Shown piece after piece: positions 46,722-58,800 of a DNA stretch of 64,000 bases (its first letter is position 1; every line of letters begins with the position of its first letter). The notes under the pieces are model-generated. The model was not told where the DNA came from, made no database searches, and saw only the letters and a program-made list of their open reading frames with translations. The stretch is from Ipomoea triloba (taxonomy: Eukaryota > Streptophyta > Magnoliopsida > Solanales > Convolvulaceae). The translations under genes were made by a program, and so were the position numbers. Where the stretch lies: contig NC_044917.1 of assembly GCF_003576645.1 (NCBI RefSeq), forward strand, positions 18,729,212-18,793,211, given 5' to 3'.

Positions 46722-46772
46722 GTTGTTGCTGTTGCTGTTGCTGCTGCTGCTGCTGTTGTTGTTGTTGCTGTT
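46722..46772. repeat. GTTGCTG/CTG/TTG microsatellite
   Basis: Runs of GTTGCT, CTG and TTG trinucleotides. No reading frame uses them. Confidence 0.9.
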
Positions 46773-47940
46773 GAGGAATATTTTACTATAGTTTAATATT
46801 TTAAATAATTAATTTTTTGATAATGTACATAAATAACAAAAAAACTAAACTTGTTCAATAACAAAAAGACTAAACTTGTTACATAATCAACTAAAGTAAT
46901 ACTCTGATTGTTTCAATTAATTTGTTGAATTAATCAATATTTTATTATGTATAATATTTTTATATTATATATTTGATACAACTATCTTGTACATAAATTG
47001 TACTAAGAGGATGACTCTTAATGTACAAATAATATGTTAATGTGGTTAAGAGTAATAATTCAATTATTTTGATTAATTTAATAAATCAAACTAAATTATA
47101 CTTTAACTAATTCGATTAATTGGTCCATAAATAAATTTTTATTGTATATAATTTATTTTATATTATATATTTGATACAACCATACTGTAAAAATTGTGCT
47201 ACATTGGATGACTCTTAATGTATAAATAATTCGCTATTGTCGTTAGGGTAGTCATCCGGTTCATTTAATTAATTTTGAATCAAATTTAGAGATGAAGGCA
47301 TCATATTGATAGAAGAACAAGCAATCTCTAGGAATGACATGCTTAGTAACAAATAATTACTCATCACAATTATCATAAATTAGTGACAAAACTTGAAACC
47401 AACACAATTATTGTCAGAATTTAGTAATTTTGTTATGGAATTATAGAGCGTCACAAATATTTGTAACAATTTCGTCACAAAAAATGACACTATTAGTGAT
47501 AATAGTAGTTTTTTTTCTCACAATTATTTCTCATTTATAATGGTAAACCAATTGTATTTTTACTGACAAAATAAGTTGTCACAAATATTATAAATAAGAG
47601 TGACCAACAACTATTTGTCACAAAAAGTATTAAAATTTGTGTCAACATTATATTTTGTCACAACTGCATTCGTTCCCGCCATAATTATAATGCCGCCAAA
47701 ATGCACATACATTTAGTGACAACAAATAGTGACAACGTATGTTATAACACTATTTTCTAGTAACAGTGACAACTTATTCGTAACAAATATTTACTTGTCA
47801 CAATTACCATACTATCAGTGACCAAAAAAAGGTTATCACAATTATCCCACACAATAGTGTCGAATTATTTTTTTGATTACAAAAACCGTATTATTTGTGA
47901 CTAATTTACAAAGTGTCACAAAAGATTTGTCACTTTTGGT

Positions 47941-48375
47941 AACCCGGAAAATGATTTCCGGAAATCATTTTCCGGGCTTTTGGTGTTTGGCAACATCCAA
48001 AAAATGTGGTCAACGGAAAACATTTTCCGTTGACCACAGAAAATGAGCTCATTTTTCCGGAAAATGACTTCCGGACAAAAAATTCGGAAGTCATTTTCCG
48101 GAAACAGAAAATGGCTTCGTGCGACTTTTTTTTTGTAAAAAAAATGTATTTCTAATTTCTAAAAAAATATTATTAGTTTATATATTTTTATATTTTAATA
48201 AAATAATAAAAATATATAATTAACTTTTATACTCATTTTCCGGAAAATGAACCAAACACACACAGACAGTTTTCCAGAGTACATCCAAACACTGAAAATG
48301 AACTCATTTCTAAAAAATGACTCATTTTACAGAAAACATTTTCCAGAAGTCATTTTCCTACTTTCAGAGACACCC
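47941..48375. mobile_element. GGAAAATG-type MITE
   Basis: AACCCGGAAAATGATTTCCG and inverted copies of CATTTTCCGG fill both ends, with a TTTTTATATT-rich centre. The right part reads CAAACACTGAAAATGAAC, then ACTTTCAGAGACACCCT. A fragment of the same family is at 42716-42968. Non-coding. Confidence 0.6.
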
Positions 48376-48378
48376 TAA

Positions 48379-48825
48379 GGGGGTGTTTGGTTGGATGGAA
48401 AATCTTTTCCATGGAAAATATTTTCCATGAAGTGGAGGAAAATGTGTTTTTCCGTTGTTTGGTTGGATGGAAAATGTTTTCCATTGGAACTTGAGTTACC
48501 AAAAGTTAAGGAAAACAAATTCTTAGTTGGAAGGTGGTATTTTGTTTTCCATGGAGTTTGGGATGAAAGTTTGAACAAGTAGACTATTTTACCCTCATCA
48601 ATAATAATATAATATATTATCACTATTAATTGTTAAGGGCATATTGGTCTTTATATTCATAATTCCTTACTATTCCAAATCCAACCAAACAATGAAATTC
48701 ATATTCTCATTAATTTCTTTTTCACCAACCAAACAATGAAATCTATTTTTCTGATAATTTGTTTTCCATGAAATTTGAATTTCATTTCGTTCAAATATTT
48801 TCCAGCAAATCAAACGGGCTGTAAA
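48379..48825. mobile_element. GTTTGGTTGGATGGAAAAT-type MITE
   Basis: It starts GGGGTGTTTGGTTGGATGGA and ends CCAGCAAATCAAACGGGC, inverted partners with mismatches. Inside, TGGAAAATNTTTTCCAT palindromes repeat. It abuts the previous MITE. Non-coding. Confidence 0.6.
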
Positions 48826-49447
48826 TATCTTCATTCTTGTAGTGCTTCCATTCTAACCCTGCTAGGCATTGGGCACATGCACTTTCAAAGAGCTAAGCTG
48901 TTTAATTATTTTATTTTTCTATTTTACTTTTTTACTTTTTAACTAATAATGGTTGTATTTAGTTACTGCCACAGGCCAATATACAAGATTTGTCCCCTTA
49001 CTCACAGACAATGGGACTGACATGAATCATTTAAAAAGGTAAAGGCATAAAACAATATCACCCAAAATGAACCTAACCCAGTAATCCACATTATTTAAAC
49101 AATGGGCCGGGTCAGAAGAATTAGTTAAGTTTTTCACCCTATAATTAGAATAAAATAAAGAATGTTTTTGTAAGATTTAATTATTTAATCTTCAGTCAGA
49201 CAACATTAACTCATTAAGCATTTAAGCTGATCCAATTTTTAATAATAATACTTGTAATTATGTGAATAGCTCTATCCTGCCCCAGCATAATCATTGCCAA
49301 CAGCACAGGATCATCTTTAATTTGTCACTGTTCTCTAAAAATTATTTCTACTCTGTAGTAAATTAGTAATCCTTCTTAAAATAAATAATAAATAAAAAAA
49401 AAACTATTTTGTTCATTTGTTGTGTACTGTTTAAGAGTAATGCTAGA
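48826..49447. other. Spacer without features
   Basis: AT-rich, unique-looking, no supported frame or repeat. Confidence 0.35.
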
Positions 49448-49625
49448 GACCCCTAATAATTTTTACCTCCAATTCATCCGTCATGATATAGCAACATATA
49501 ATTGATAACTAAGTTCTATTTTGAATTAGTGGTGGGTCAACCAATTCATGACACCCAATGAATAGATGTCACATTAGGACGGAAAATATTAGAGGTGAAA
49601 TAATTTAGGAGGAGACAGAGAGCAT
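49440..49625. mobile_element. Small MITE with AATGCTAGAGACCCC ends
   Basis: GTAATGCTAGAGACCCCTAA at the left and, inverted, AATGCTCTCTGTCTCC at the right enclose ~150 bp. Internal words CCAATTCAT and ATGAATTGG also pair. Non-coding, family unnamed. Confidence 0.5.
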
Positions 49626-49758
49626 TTTTCATTGTTTAAACTTTAAGTAGATGAAATACAAAGAGTTTTTCATTTTAAAATGGAGAACTTTTATTTAAAG
49701 TTTTATTACCAATTGTTAAATAAGAAGTACAAAATCAATGAAGTAATATTTGAAAATT

Positions 49759-50125
49759 GGAAAAAGTGTCAAATAGGCCATTGAACTTATCGCTTTTGTG
49801 CAATTGGGTCATTGAACTTAAAAAGTGTGCAATTCAACCATCAAACAAGTAAAATAAGTGCAATTAGGACATTTTTCTAAAATTTTTTAATTCAATTTGA
49901 GTTAAAAACATTTCAATATTAACTCCCAACTAGTGTGGTAGAAGAAAATGCCACTCTTAATACATATATGTTAGTAATATAATTGGATTTTAACAGAAAA
50001 TTTTTGTAAAAATGGTCTAATTGCACAAATTTTACTTGTTTGATGGTTGAATTGTACACTTTTTAAGTTCAATGGCCCAATTGCACAAAAGCGATAAGTT
50101 CAGTGGCCTATTTGATACTTTTTCC
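49759..50125. mobile_element. MULE-type MITE with 125-bp inverted repeats
   Basis: GGAAAAAGTGTCAAATAGGC at the left is matched inverted at the right for about 125 bp. It is flanked by 9-mers TTGAAAATT (49750-49758) and TTGAAGATT (50126-50134), a MULE target duplication with one change. Confidence 0.85.
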
Positions 50126-50194
50126 TTGAAGATTTAATCAAGTTTTGAAAGTTGTAGGTATGTTTGGTTCATGAGTTTTCAACCCTATCATCAA

Positions 50195-50338
50195 GTCAAA
50201 TTGAAGTATCATACACATATACATATATATTATTTGTAAAAATGCTACCACATTTTTTTTATAATTACTTATGATCTGTTAAATTTTTGACGAGTCGAAT
50301 TGGTTTCTAGTTCTCTAATGGGAGTGGTTTGATAGGAG
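50195..50338. mobile_element. Fragment of the M-type element (M5, right end)
   Basis: AAAAATGCTACCACATTTTT, then TATGATCTGTTAAATTTTTG, then TAGTTCTCTAATGGGAGTGG follow in the same order as the right end of M3. It is more diverged. It abuts the alternating repeat at 50339. Confidence 0.5.
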
Positions 50339-50450
50339 TGTGTGTGCGCGTGCGCACGCGCGGGTGCGCACGCGCGGGTGCGCGCGCGCGCGCGCACACA
50401 CACACATATATATATGGGCGCGCGCGCGCGCACACACATATATATATATG
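50339..50450. repeat. Alternating purine-pyrimidine tract (GT/GC/CA/TA)
   Basis: About 112 bp of almost strict alternation: GTGTGTGCGCGTGCGCACGC, then CGCGCGCGCACACACA, TATATATA, and again GCGCGCGCGCGCACACACA and TATA. Such tracts favour left-handed DNA. Confidence 0.9.
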
Positions 50451-51205
50451 ATTCCATCTACTACCAAACAAAAGAGTCTACTTTTGCTAAAACATATTTC
50501 AATTATCGGATATTTGATTCTAATTCCAATTCGAAATCTGATTTTCCAACCAAGAGCTATCTTAATATTTTAGTTATGAGTATGGTATATATTACGTCAT
50601 TTAGTTATTTGAAATATAACTTTATTCATTAGGTTATTATCAAACTAACGAATTAGTCCGTTTATGAATTGGCATATTGCTCGTGGATTTAGTACCAAAA
50701 ATAAATTTTAAAAAAAAATGTAGATTGTAGAGGAAAGGATTAGTGATTTCTTATCTGAATATTAGACATTTTAGGCAAAGTTAAAGCAATATAATATACG
50801 GAGTAATATATATGAAAAAGGGGGAAATAGGAAAAGTAGAGAAAAAGAGAGGAAATATTGGAAGCAAAGCAAGAAAAGTCAAAAGTGAACGTCTCAGCTG
50901 TTAAGCAGAAGGAAAGCATTAGACATGAGTCAGGAGGCGTTGTGTACCAACACAGAAAACTACCAATCAGTTTCTCTTCTTTTTGTAATTTAATTTAAGC
51001 CCCTCCCCTTTCATCTCCTCTCACTTTTAAAGCTTCCTATACAATTCTCTCTCTCTTTTTCCCTTAAACATGATGCATTGAAGACACAACATACAGGACG
51101 TGGGACCCAAATTAGGAGGTTTTGTACCTTAGGCCCTCCCCATTAGTTACATTTGCACAAATTTTAAGAAAGAAAAAAACTGATGTATGTATTTTAAACT
51201 AATAG
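50451..51205. other. Spacer, possible old promoter-like region
   Basis: 50990-51070 is a pyrimidine-rich stretch with TCTCTCTCT, like plant 5' leaders, but no open frame of use follows. Nothing else seen. Confidence 0.3.
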
Positions 51206-51720
51206 GGGTGTTGCATTTTGGAGAAGTTTTTCTCCTGCAACACCCCTGCAGTTGTCAGGTTTTTTATTAAAAAAAAAAAACAAAGGTGAGAGGGTGAGAC
51301 GCAGTGAAGCTGGGGCGGACAATTTGTGATTTCATTTTCTTTTTCTTCTTAAACTGGCAACAGCCAGCTGATTTCTTTTCTTCTTTCTTTTTTTTTTTTT
51401 AATTTTTTTTTTGATATTGATATGTGAAATTATAAATTTATTTTAATATTGATATGTGTAATTTAAATATAATAAAAATAATTAGTATAATTATACTTTT
51501 TATAATGATAATAAATAAAGAAATAATTAAAGTATAGTGATAAAATGGTGGGTCCACAAAAAATTAAGAAAAAATTTAAAACTAATGAAGAGAAGAGTTC
51601 TTAAAATTAAGTGAGATAGTGGATGATGACGTGGATGTTTGGGCTCACAAAAAAACTTGAAGTAAAACCTCAACTATTGGGGAAGGCCTACTGTGATTGA
51701 TTTAGATCGGTCATTTCCAT
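51206..51720. mobile_element. Probable MITE with a GGGGTGTTGCA hairpin
   Basis: GGGGTGTTGCA at 51207 and TGCAACACCCC at 51236 form a hairpin around GAGAAGTTTTTCTC. Downstream, GTGGATGATGACGTGGATG is a phrase common in plant MITEs. The far end was not fixed (CTATTGGGGAAGGCCTAC near 51675 is a candidate). Confidence 0.4.
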
Positions 51721-52610
51721 ACCAGAAGACTATTCATAGATTTTAAGACGGAAATTGCCACATTAGTGAGAGAAAATTAAAGTTCATCTGCAATTAAATG
51801 TTAACCATCCTCAATAGTAAGTTTTTAGTACAAGTTTTTCAGTTGACAAATAGGAGAGAGAAGAGAGGAAAAAGTGAGAAAAAAAGAAAAGAAAAAAAAT
51901 GAGAAGTCTAAAATTGAAAAATAAATAAATAAATAAAAAGAAAATGATTTACGCACCCATTCACGCGCCAGGCTGGGCACTAATTGTGCTCTTCACCTAT
52001 CTTAGCAGCTTGTAGCATTAATTTGGTGAGCCCTACAAAGTCTGAAAAAACTCTGTATTTGCAGGGAATTCTGAAACACTCTCTTTTCTCACCTTCTCTC
52101 CTCCGTATTGGCAAGTTTCTTCTTAAAAATCGTGTAAATTCTACTAATGGGAAATGCCTTATTGGAACAATGAGAAAAGGTAGCATGAGAGAGCGTGCGC
52201 TTCGTGCACAACAAAGCTCGGTTGAGCGTGTGTTGGCGCGTAACAACTCACTTTTTTTTTAAATGCCATATTAGTTTTTGTTTTTATTTTTATTTTTTCC
52301 CTGTTTTCTTATTATTTTTTCATCATCTCTTTCCTAATCACACATACAAAAACTCCTTAAAAACTACAAAAAGACTTCACTATTAAGGATGCTTAAATGA
52401 AATAGTAATACTCTGTATATTATTATGACATGTTTGGTATTGAAATTCTTTTTTCACCTTATTTTTTAACAATCAAAATTTCATTATTTTATTATGAAAT
52501 TCAAATTCCTAACTCCTCCCCTAGGAGTTGAAATTTCATGGAAGATGGAAAGAAAAAAAAAAGTACTGTGTGGAGAAATTTGCCCTTGTTTCTTTTTTCC
52601 TTTTAAGAAT
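51721..52610. other. Repeat-derived spacer with open frames on both strands
   Basis: 51980-52262 is open on both strands for 88-92 codons, but neither product has a recognised domain. The layout (GA-rich stretch, then GGCTGGGC, then CACGCGCC) recalls the interior of the Harbinger-type MITE at 5050-5230. I do not call a gene. Confidence 0.3.
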
Positions 52611-53056
52611 AAGGATCAACTAGGCAATCGAACTGCACACAATAATGCAATTAAGTCACTGAACCTAAAAGAAATTATAATGGGATCCCTAAACTAACCA
52701 ATTTCATACAATTTATCTAATTTATAGGTTTCTAACATGTCACCCAAATTGAATTTTTTTTTTACCAAAAAAAAAAAACTTAAAATTAAATAAATAAATA
52801 AATAACAGAACGTCTCCGCTAGAGACTTTTCTTCATCTTCAGCTTGCGGAGATGTTCTTTTTTTAAAAAAAATTAAATAAAACTTTTAAGTTTTTTTTTT
52901 TTTAATTTAAATTTGGGTGACCTATTATAAACTTGCAAATTGGACAATTTGCATTAAATGAGTTAATTTAGGAGCCCAATTGTAATTTTTTTTAAGTTCA
53001 GTGGCCTAATTGCATTATCGTGTGCAGTTCGGTAGCCTATTTGATTCATATTCCTT
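52611..53056. mobile_element. MULE-type MITE with ~90-bp inverted repeats
   Basis: The left reads AAGGATCAACTAGGCAATCG then AACTGCACACAATAATGCAA; the right matches it inverted. The centre holds CGTCTCCGCTAGAGACT and GCTTGCGGAGATG, GC-rich words that can pair. No target duplication was resolved. Confidence 0.7.
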
Positions 53057-54195
53057 CATTATTATTACACAATGACATTTTAGTCTTTATATCACTTATT
53101 CCTTTTCAATTCTCAGTAATTCTATCACTGTCTTCGAAACAATGGAATTTGAATTCTTACTTTATTCTTTTATCACAAAATTACAATTTCCTTTCTCCCT
53201 AATTCTCTCCTCTCAACCAAATGCCTCGTTAATGTCAAAATATTTTCATAGATCTTTTACTATTTTGAGTGAGCAATTTTAGATAATGTAATAATAAATA
53301 TATCTAATTTTATTAAACACTCATATACAAAAAACTAATAAATATTATTAGCTGATCAAACATAGCTAACACAATTAACAATTATCAATTGTTAGCTAAT
53401 TGTCGAACACTTCTAAATCAGAAAGAAATAACAGTTATGATTTTATTCGTTGAAAGATTAAAATTATCAGAATATCATAAAATTAAAAATATATTTTACA
53501 ACACTGATAGTAAGATATCAAAATGATTAATCATACATATTTAGTGGACAAAATATATATATTTTTTACTCTTTTTTTTTTTAATGAAAACCAAAAGGTT
53601 TATTTCACGAGAACTCCAAATTGAAGGAGGATGGGGTCGGTGTTGTGATGCTTTGTATCACATGAATAGATACACTTATACTCCCCGACCCATTTTTGAT
53701 TAGCTTAGCAAGTCGCGCCGAGAACATATTATGATGGCTCGATCTTCACCTTGTGATCTCTCATGCGGACCCCACTCTCTTCTCTTAATTGACGCGTGGA
53801 CGACCTTTTTGTTTCATTTTATTTTTTAATGAGGCTTATAAGTTATCACATTGAGAAAAATGACGATTTCACTATTAGCCTTTATTCCCTCATTTTGTCA
53901 AATTCACATATTGTGTTTTGACAGTGTATCATGCATCAATCAATTCACTTAATATTCACGGACAAATAAATATCTGTGACTTCAATAGGTTGAGAAAATT
54001 GTTATGAATATATACTGTATTGTAATAGAGTCAATAGTATTAAAAAATTATATTAATCTTAAATTTTAACCCTTATTGGTTATTAAGAGTTAGCAAACTT
54101 TGATAAAAGTTCGATTAATCGATCAAATCGAAAAATTTCGATTAATCATTGTTTAACAAAAATACTTCAATTCGGTTAACGGTTAAATATTTTAT
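53057..54195. other. AT-rich spacer with a hAT-like tail and a SINE tail
   Basis: 53330-53410 carries TTAGCTGATCAAACATAGC and TTGTTAGCTAATTGTCG, like the TTAGCTAATTGCCAAACA ends near 62730. 53985-54065 carries CAATAGGTTGAGAAAATTG and TGTATTGTAATAGAGTCA, the 3' part of SINE-A on the plus strand, without its head. No genes. Confidence 0.4.
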
Positions 54196-54390
54196 AAGTG
54201 ATTTTACTTGCAAATGTGCACCAACTACTTGCACTTATATCACATTTACTTGCACCAAAGTTCGAGTTATTTATGAAAATATTACCGCATTGTTTTTTTA
54301 AAATTACATATGATTCGTTGATCTGGACACGTGAACGACTGTGCATCGTTCTTACTTCTCTCCTGGGCACCCATTCTCATTAGAGCGCGC

Positions 54391-54392
<2 letters not shown>
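54196..54392. mobile_element. TA-associated element M4 (right end only)
   Basis: ACTTGCACTTATATCACATT, then TTCGAGTTATTTATGAAAAT, GATCTGGACACGTGAACG and CTCTCCTGGGCACCC match the right end of M3 in order. It ends at a TA run (54393-54433). The left part is missing. Confidence 0.65.

Positions 54393-54433
<41 letters not shown>
54393..54433. repeat. TA microsatellite
   Basis: About 20 TA units adjoin the right end of M4. Confidence 0.95.
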
Positions 54434-54436
<3 letters not shown>

Positions 54437-54789
54437 TGGTTAATTATTATTTATACTTACACTTTTAAATTTGAGCTTTTATATTTGTAGTGTTGTTATT
54501 GTATTATTTTTGTATATTTTCTTATAAATTTATTATCATAGGTTAAATGAATGTAATTGGTAATATTAATTTTTATTTATAATTTTAAGAATTTAAAAAT
54601 TAATCTAAAAACTTTTTTGGTTATCCGACAAAAACTTTAATTCGATTAATTTGGTAATAAAAGTTCAGTTCGATTAACAGTTAAAACTTTAAAAATTTTG
54701 GTTAATTCGATTTGATTAACCGAACGCTTAACCAAATGCACACCCAACCGTTGGTTATGACTAGTTGAGTTTGGGCGTCTTAACATTCA

Positions 54790-54960
54790 TCTTTTACTCC
54801 ACACCCAACCGGTTTACACTCCCACATGGAAGGGAGTGGATTCGTCTCAGTGAAGGCGACTGTTAACTCTTTATGAGAAAATAGCTATGAACAGATACTA
54901 CATTGTACCAGAGTCAGTAGTACTCAAAAAACATTCATCTTTTACCCTTCTAGTTTTGTT
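54790..54960 (+). mobile_element. tRNA-derived SINE (SINE-A), plus strand
   Basis: CCGGTTTACACTCCCACATGG, GGATTCGTCTCAGTGAAGG (B box region, changed), GACTGTTAACTCTTTATGAG, AAAATAGCTATGAACAGAT and CATTGTACCAGAGTCAGTAG give the body and tail of the family. The A-box head is missing or very diverged. Confidence 0.55.
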
Positions 54961-55699
54961 TTTATTATTTTTTTTTTAATTTTAACTTTTGAAAAAAGGC
55001 AAAAGAAAAGCAGAGCTAATTTTATACGGAGTAAAATTCAAAAGTTATTCATGACAAAATAGGCGCTTAATGAGGACAAGAAGACAAAATAAAGCCCGCC
55101 TAACCCACTCAAAAAGAATACGCATCATTAATAAAATTTAAAAAGATACCCCTAAATTATACTTTAATTAATAATTCCCCCACAATTTTATCTTAAGCAT
55201 GGATAAAACTTGAAATTTAGCTCGTGAATATTTACCATAATTCAACATTTCAACTTGTGTGGTCAATTTGTCTACACTTCCCTATATTTACCATTCACAC
55301 ACATCCCTTGACCCTTGATATGACATTTTGTATTGAATTTAAATTTAAAATTATAAAGAAAAAAAATAATTAATCACACAAAAATAACCACATCAAATAA
55401 TAAATTATGTAATTTTTGTAGGAATAAGAAGCATTTCTTGTGCCAACTATTATGTAATGATGACATCTTTGATACCATTTTAAATGAAAGATCACGGGAT
55501 CAAACTTCAGCCATGGGAACATGAATTCTTTAGAGTGAGAATGTTTAAGAAAGTATATGTGAGTATTTAAAACGAAAACATTTCTGGCTGTCATTTTGAT
55601 GAGTTTCAAACATATTAATTTTTGCGTAACAAAAAATAAAATATAAAAACAATCTTACATTTTACTCCTTTTTGAAAATTAAAGAAAAGGGAAAATTGT
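54961..55699. other. Spacer upstream of the RING gene
   Basis: AT-rich. The small frame at 55370-55609 (minus) has no supported product. Nothing else seen. Confidence 0.35.
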
Positions 55700-55874
55700 G
55701 GTTGACTCTCCCTCTTCACCACAATATATTCCTTTCGCTAACGTTGTTTCAGTGCTTCATGTCCCCCTCCCCCTTCGCCTAACCATTTACCTTTCATCTT
55801 CCATTTCCATTTCCATTTCCCACTGAGAGTTCTCTCTCTCTCTCTCTCTCTTCTCCGTCCTCTGCATTACAGCC
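55700..55874 (+). promoter_or_regulatory. 5' leader and probable promoter of the RING gene
   Basis: Pyrimidine-rich sequence with a CT microsatellite (55830-55852) directly precedes the ATG. CT-rich leaders are common in plants. CACCACAATATATTCC near 55718 could be a weak TATA region; the start site is not defined. Confidence 0.4.
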
Positions 55875-58800
55875 ATGCCTGTGGTGGTTTCAGACAGCTC
55901 CAGAGTGGCAGCAGAGCATAACCATAGCAGATACAGAAGCCAACCCATTGCAGAAGCAGATCCAAATCCTCATCTTATCTCTTCCAGCCGCTCCAAATCC
56001 ACCATTTCTGCGCTTCTTCTTGCACCCTTCTCCCCCACAAGCCCCACCCATGACCCGCCTATCACCCTTACCCCCAAAAAGAAGAACTTTACAACGTTCA
56101 GAGGACTGGGCTGCACTGCCTCGTCTCAAGTGTCGGTGCCCGCCGTGATTCGCTCCTCGGCGGACTGGGACTCCAGCCGGAGAGTGAAGAAGAAGAAGAA
56201 GCTAAGGAGCAAGAAGAAGGCCCTCGATGTTGGCGGTAACAACGTTAATAATCCTCCGGCTGATGTTTGGTGTGGTCCTGGAATTGGGTTCGCCACTGAC
56301 GCTGCCTCTGTTTCTAGAAGGACTGCGTCTAGGAGAGGGAAGGTCGACGGTGATACTGTCAGACCCCGTGAGGTATTACTTGTTTTCTATTGCCATCTCT
56401 TTTATCTCTTCTAGGTGCTAATTTTTATTGTATGTTAATACTGGATTTCTTAGCTTAAGAGCTGAAATGATCTAGATAAGTGGGTGAACTATGTTGTTTC
56501 AACTTTCAAATATGCTATTCAGTTGGCCAGTAAGATATTGTTGGGCGGAGTCCAATAAGACCATGTGGCTAGAGAATTGTTGGGTGGAGACCCGAAAATC
56601 ATCAAGTCTTGCACCCTTTGTCTGCTATAGCTTTGACGTAGTGGTAACTAGTGGTATCAGATGTAAGCATACAGGACCTTAGGAACATATGATATTCACA
56701 TAATACTTTAATTAGCCTTTAATGAACATACCTGGCTCCATGACTTCTCTGCATATGCTTTAACTGGAGACTTGGTTTCTCCCTCCAGACCCTAAGCAAT
56801 TTCCCTTGCTCTAAAGAACTCTGATGGAGAGAGAGTTTTTAGTTTTGCTGAAGGTTGGGGAGAGGACCAGAGATCTGAGTGGTTGATAAACCATCTCACA
56901 GTTGTTTTTAGTTTTGCTGAAGGTTGGGGAGAGGACCAGAGACTCTGAGTGGTTGATAAACCATCTCTCAGTTCCATCAACCTGAGTGATTATCTGAGCA
57001 GTTGAAACTGCTCCTTATTTTATCTAGCCAATAACATAATTATTATTATTAAATTTAAATATGAGCCATAGAAAATAATAAATCATATAATAATAATGAT
57101 AATTATTTTAACATCAGAGTCATGTGACGGTTCGAGTCCCAGGAGATTGTTGGCAGAGGATGGAGGCCGGTAAGGGCCAAGTCCGGCTAGGGAATTGTTG
57201 GGGAAGAGAGATGTTCTGTTCAATGAGTTGAGTTGAGTTGTTATTAATCATTATCATAGGTTTTTAGGTTTAATGCCTTATATAAATGTTTATTTATTTG
57301 GTCAAAAAAATATACAGTAGCCTCAGATTGATAGGATTATCGTGTTACATGCTGTACACACTTGTTTTGTTCCATTCAATTGATGTTCTGTTTCTTTAGT
57401 AGTGGTCCTTCTTAATCCTGTCTAGTGAAATTGGACAATTCTACAAAATTTTGATTCTTTACATTTTATGGCTTACTTGCCTCCTGCGTAAACAGACTTA
57501 CAGGTTTTTTTAGTTTTTTGACAGAGATCTGCATGTACTCTGAGGAGAATGGTGATCCCTGAAGACAACCCTTTTCTTGATTCCGACACTGCCTCAGGAA
57601 TGACAAGGTCCCGAATGGATGTTTTGGGATCTAGGCATCATCGTTATTCTCGATGTGGTTTCCCTGAAGGGCTTGCAGAGGTTTGTTTACACATTATGGT
57701 ATTCTTTGCTTGTATAGTTCCATTATCAAGTATCCTTGTTATGCAGGATTATTCACAGATATAGCAATGCCAGCTTGTTACTACTTTTTTGCGTGCCTAA
57801 ATGAGTAAATGCGTTACTAAATTTATATTCTCTTAATTTCTTTCTGGAAGTGTGACACCATGGTTTTCTTGTATAGACTTTAGCTTGACGTACTGAAAGA
57901 TGCTCTATGCACTTTGCATTTGAAGTCTGTTATGACGTTTCTATTCACTAAGAAGCTATTCAAGGGTTACAACATTGAATCTAAACATCTGTGGTTTTGT
58001 TTTGGGCTTAGTCATAAACTGCTTAGTGTTGTTTCAAGATACTTGGACAGACAGAGTGAAGCTTCAAACCTGAAATAGCCTGTAGCCATGCAACCACATT
58101 GCTTGGTACTAGGTTTGGTTGATTCTATTTAGGGTTACCTTATTGTTGGGTAGAGGCCAGTAAAGGCCAGATTGTTGGGCGGAGGCCGGTAAAGGCAAAG
58201 TCCTGCACCCTGCCGGTAAGCGCTTGATCTTAATAAGTGGTATCAAATTAGGTCACGGGTTGGTGCTGGGAGGGGTTGGCATAGTGGTAAGTGCTTTATC
58301 CTAACACTTATCTTTTATCTGTTTTTTTTACTGTTCTGTTAATATAATAACCTTGGTATTTTGATGAATAACCAACACGTCTTTTACAACCATGAATCAA
58401 TGGTGTGTGCAGCATGAATCCTTAAGGGTATTGCCGAGTCAATAGATCATTATGATGTTTACTCTTATTAATGTCAACTATATCTAAGGGTGCGTTTGGT
58501 TCGCACATGGGAATCAGAATCGGGATGGGTATCAAATACTTGTAAGGGTAATGGGTTTTAGTGAAAAGTATTTAGCATGTTTGGTAGTTGGGTGGAATGT
58601 GATTGATTATTAATAGTTGGGGAAGAAATGAGAAAGGGAAATGAAACCTTATTTAATAAGGGTATGTGTTTTCTCATTAATGGGTTATTCCAAACCCATA
58701 ATAGCATTCTCAAAACCTATCAACCAAACACTAGCAATTACTTACCCATTTCTTATGACTAAACCCACCAACCAAACACACCCTAAGGTTTATAACTATT

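Larger units (their letters stand above)
46032..47935. mobile_element. Non-coding CACTA-type element with subterminal repeats
   Basis: It begins CACTACAAGAAATTTCACAT, the standard CACTA terminus. Both subterminal regions are full of GTGACAA/TTGTCAC words (46045-46370 and 47380-47935). A degenerate TTTTCTAGTAACAGTG at 47752 may be the old right end. The sequence is cut at about 47940 by a GGAAAATG MITE. No transposase is present. A SINE, a perfect palindrome and a CTG/TTG microsatellite lie inside. Confidence 0.65.

Noticed and set aside
51980..52262. Open frames of about 90 codons on both strands
   Set aside because: Both strands are open over the same stretch, neither product has a domain, and the context is MITE-like.
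55370..55609. 79-codon minus-strand frame upstream of the RING gene
   Set aside because: No domain, AT-rich, no promoter or exon partner.
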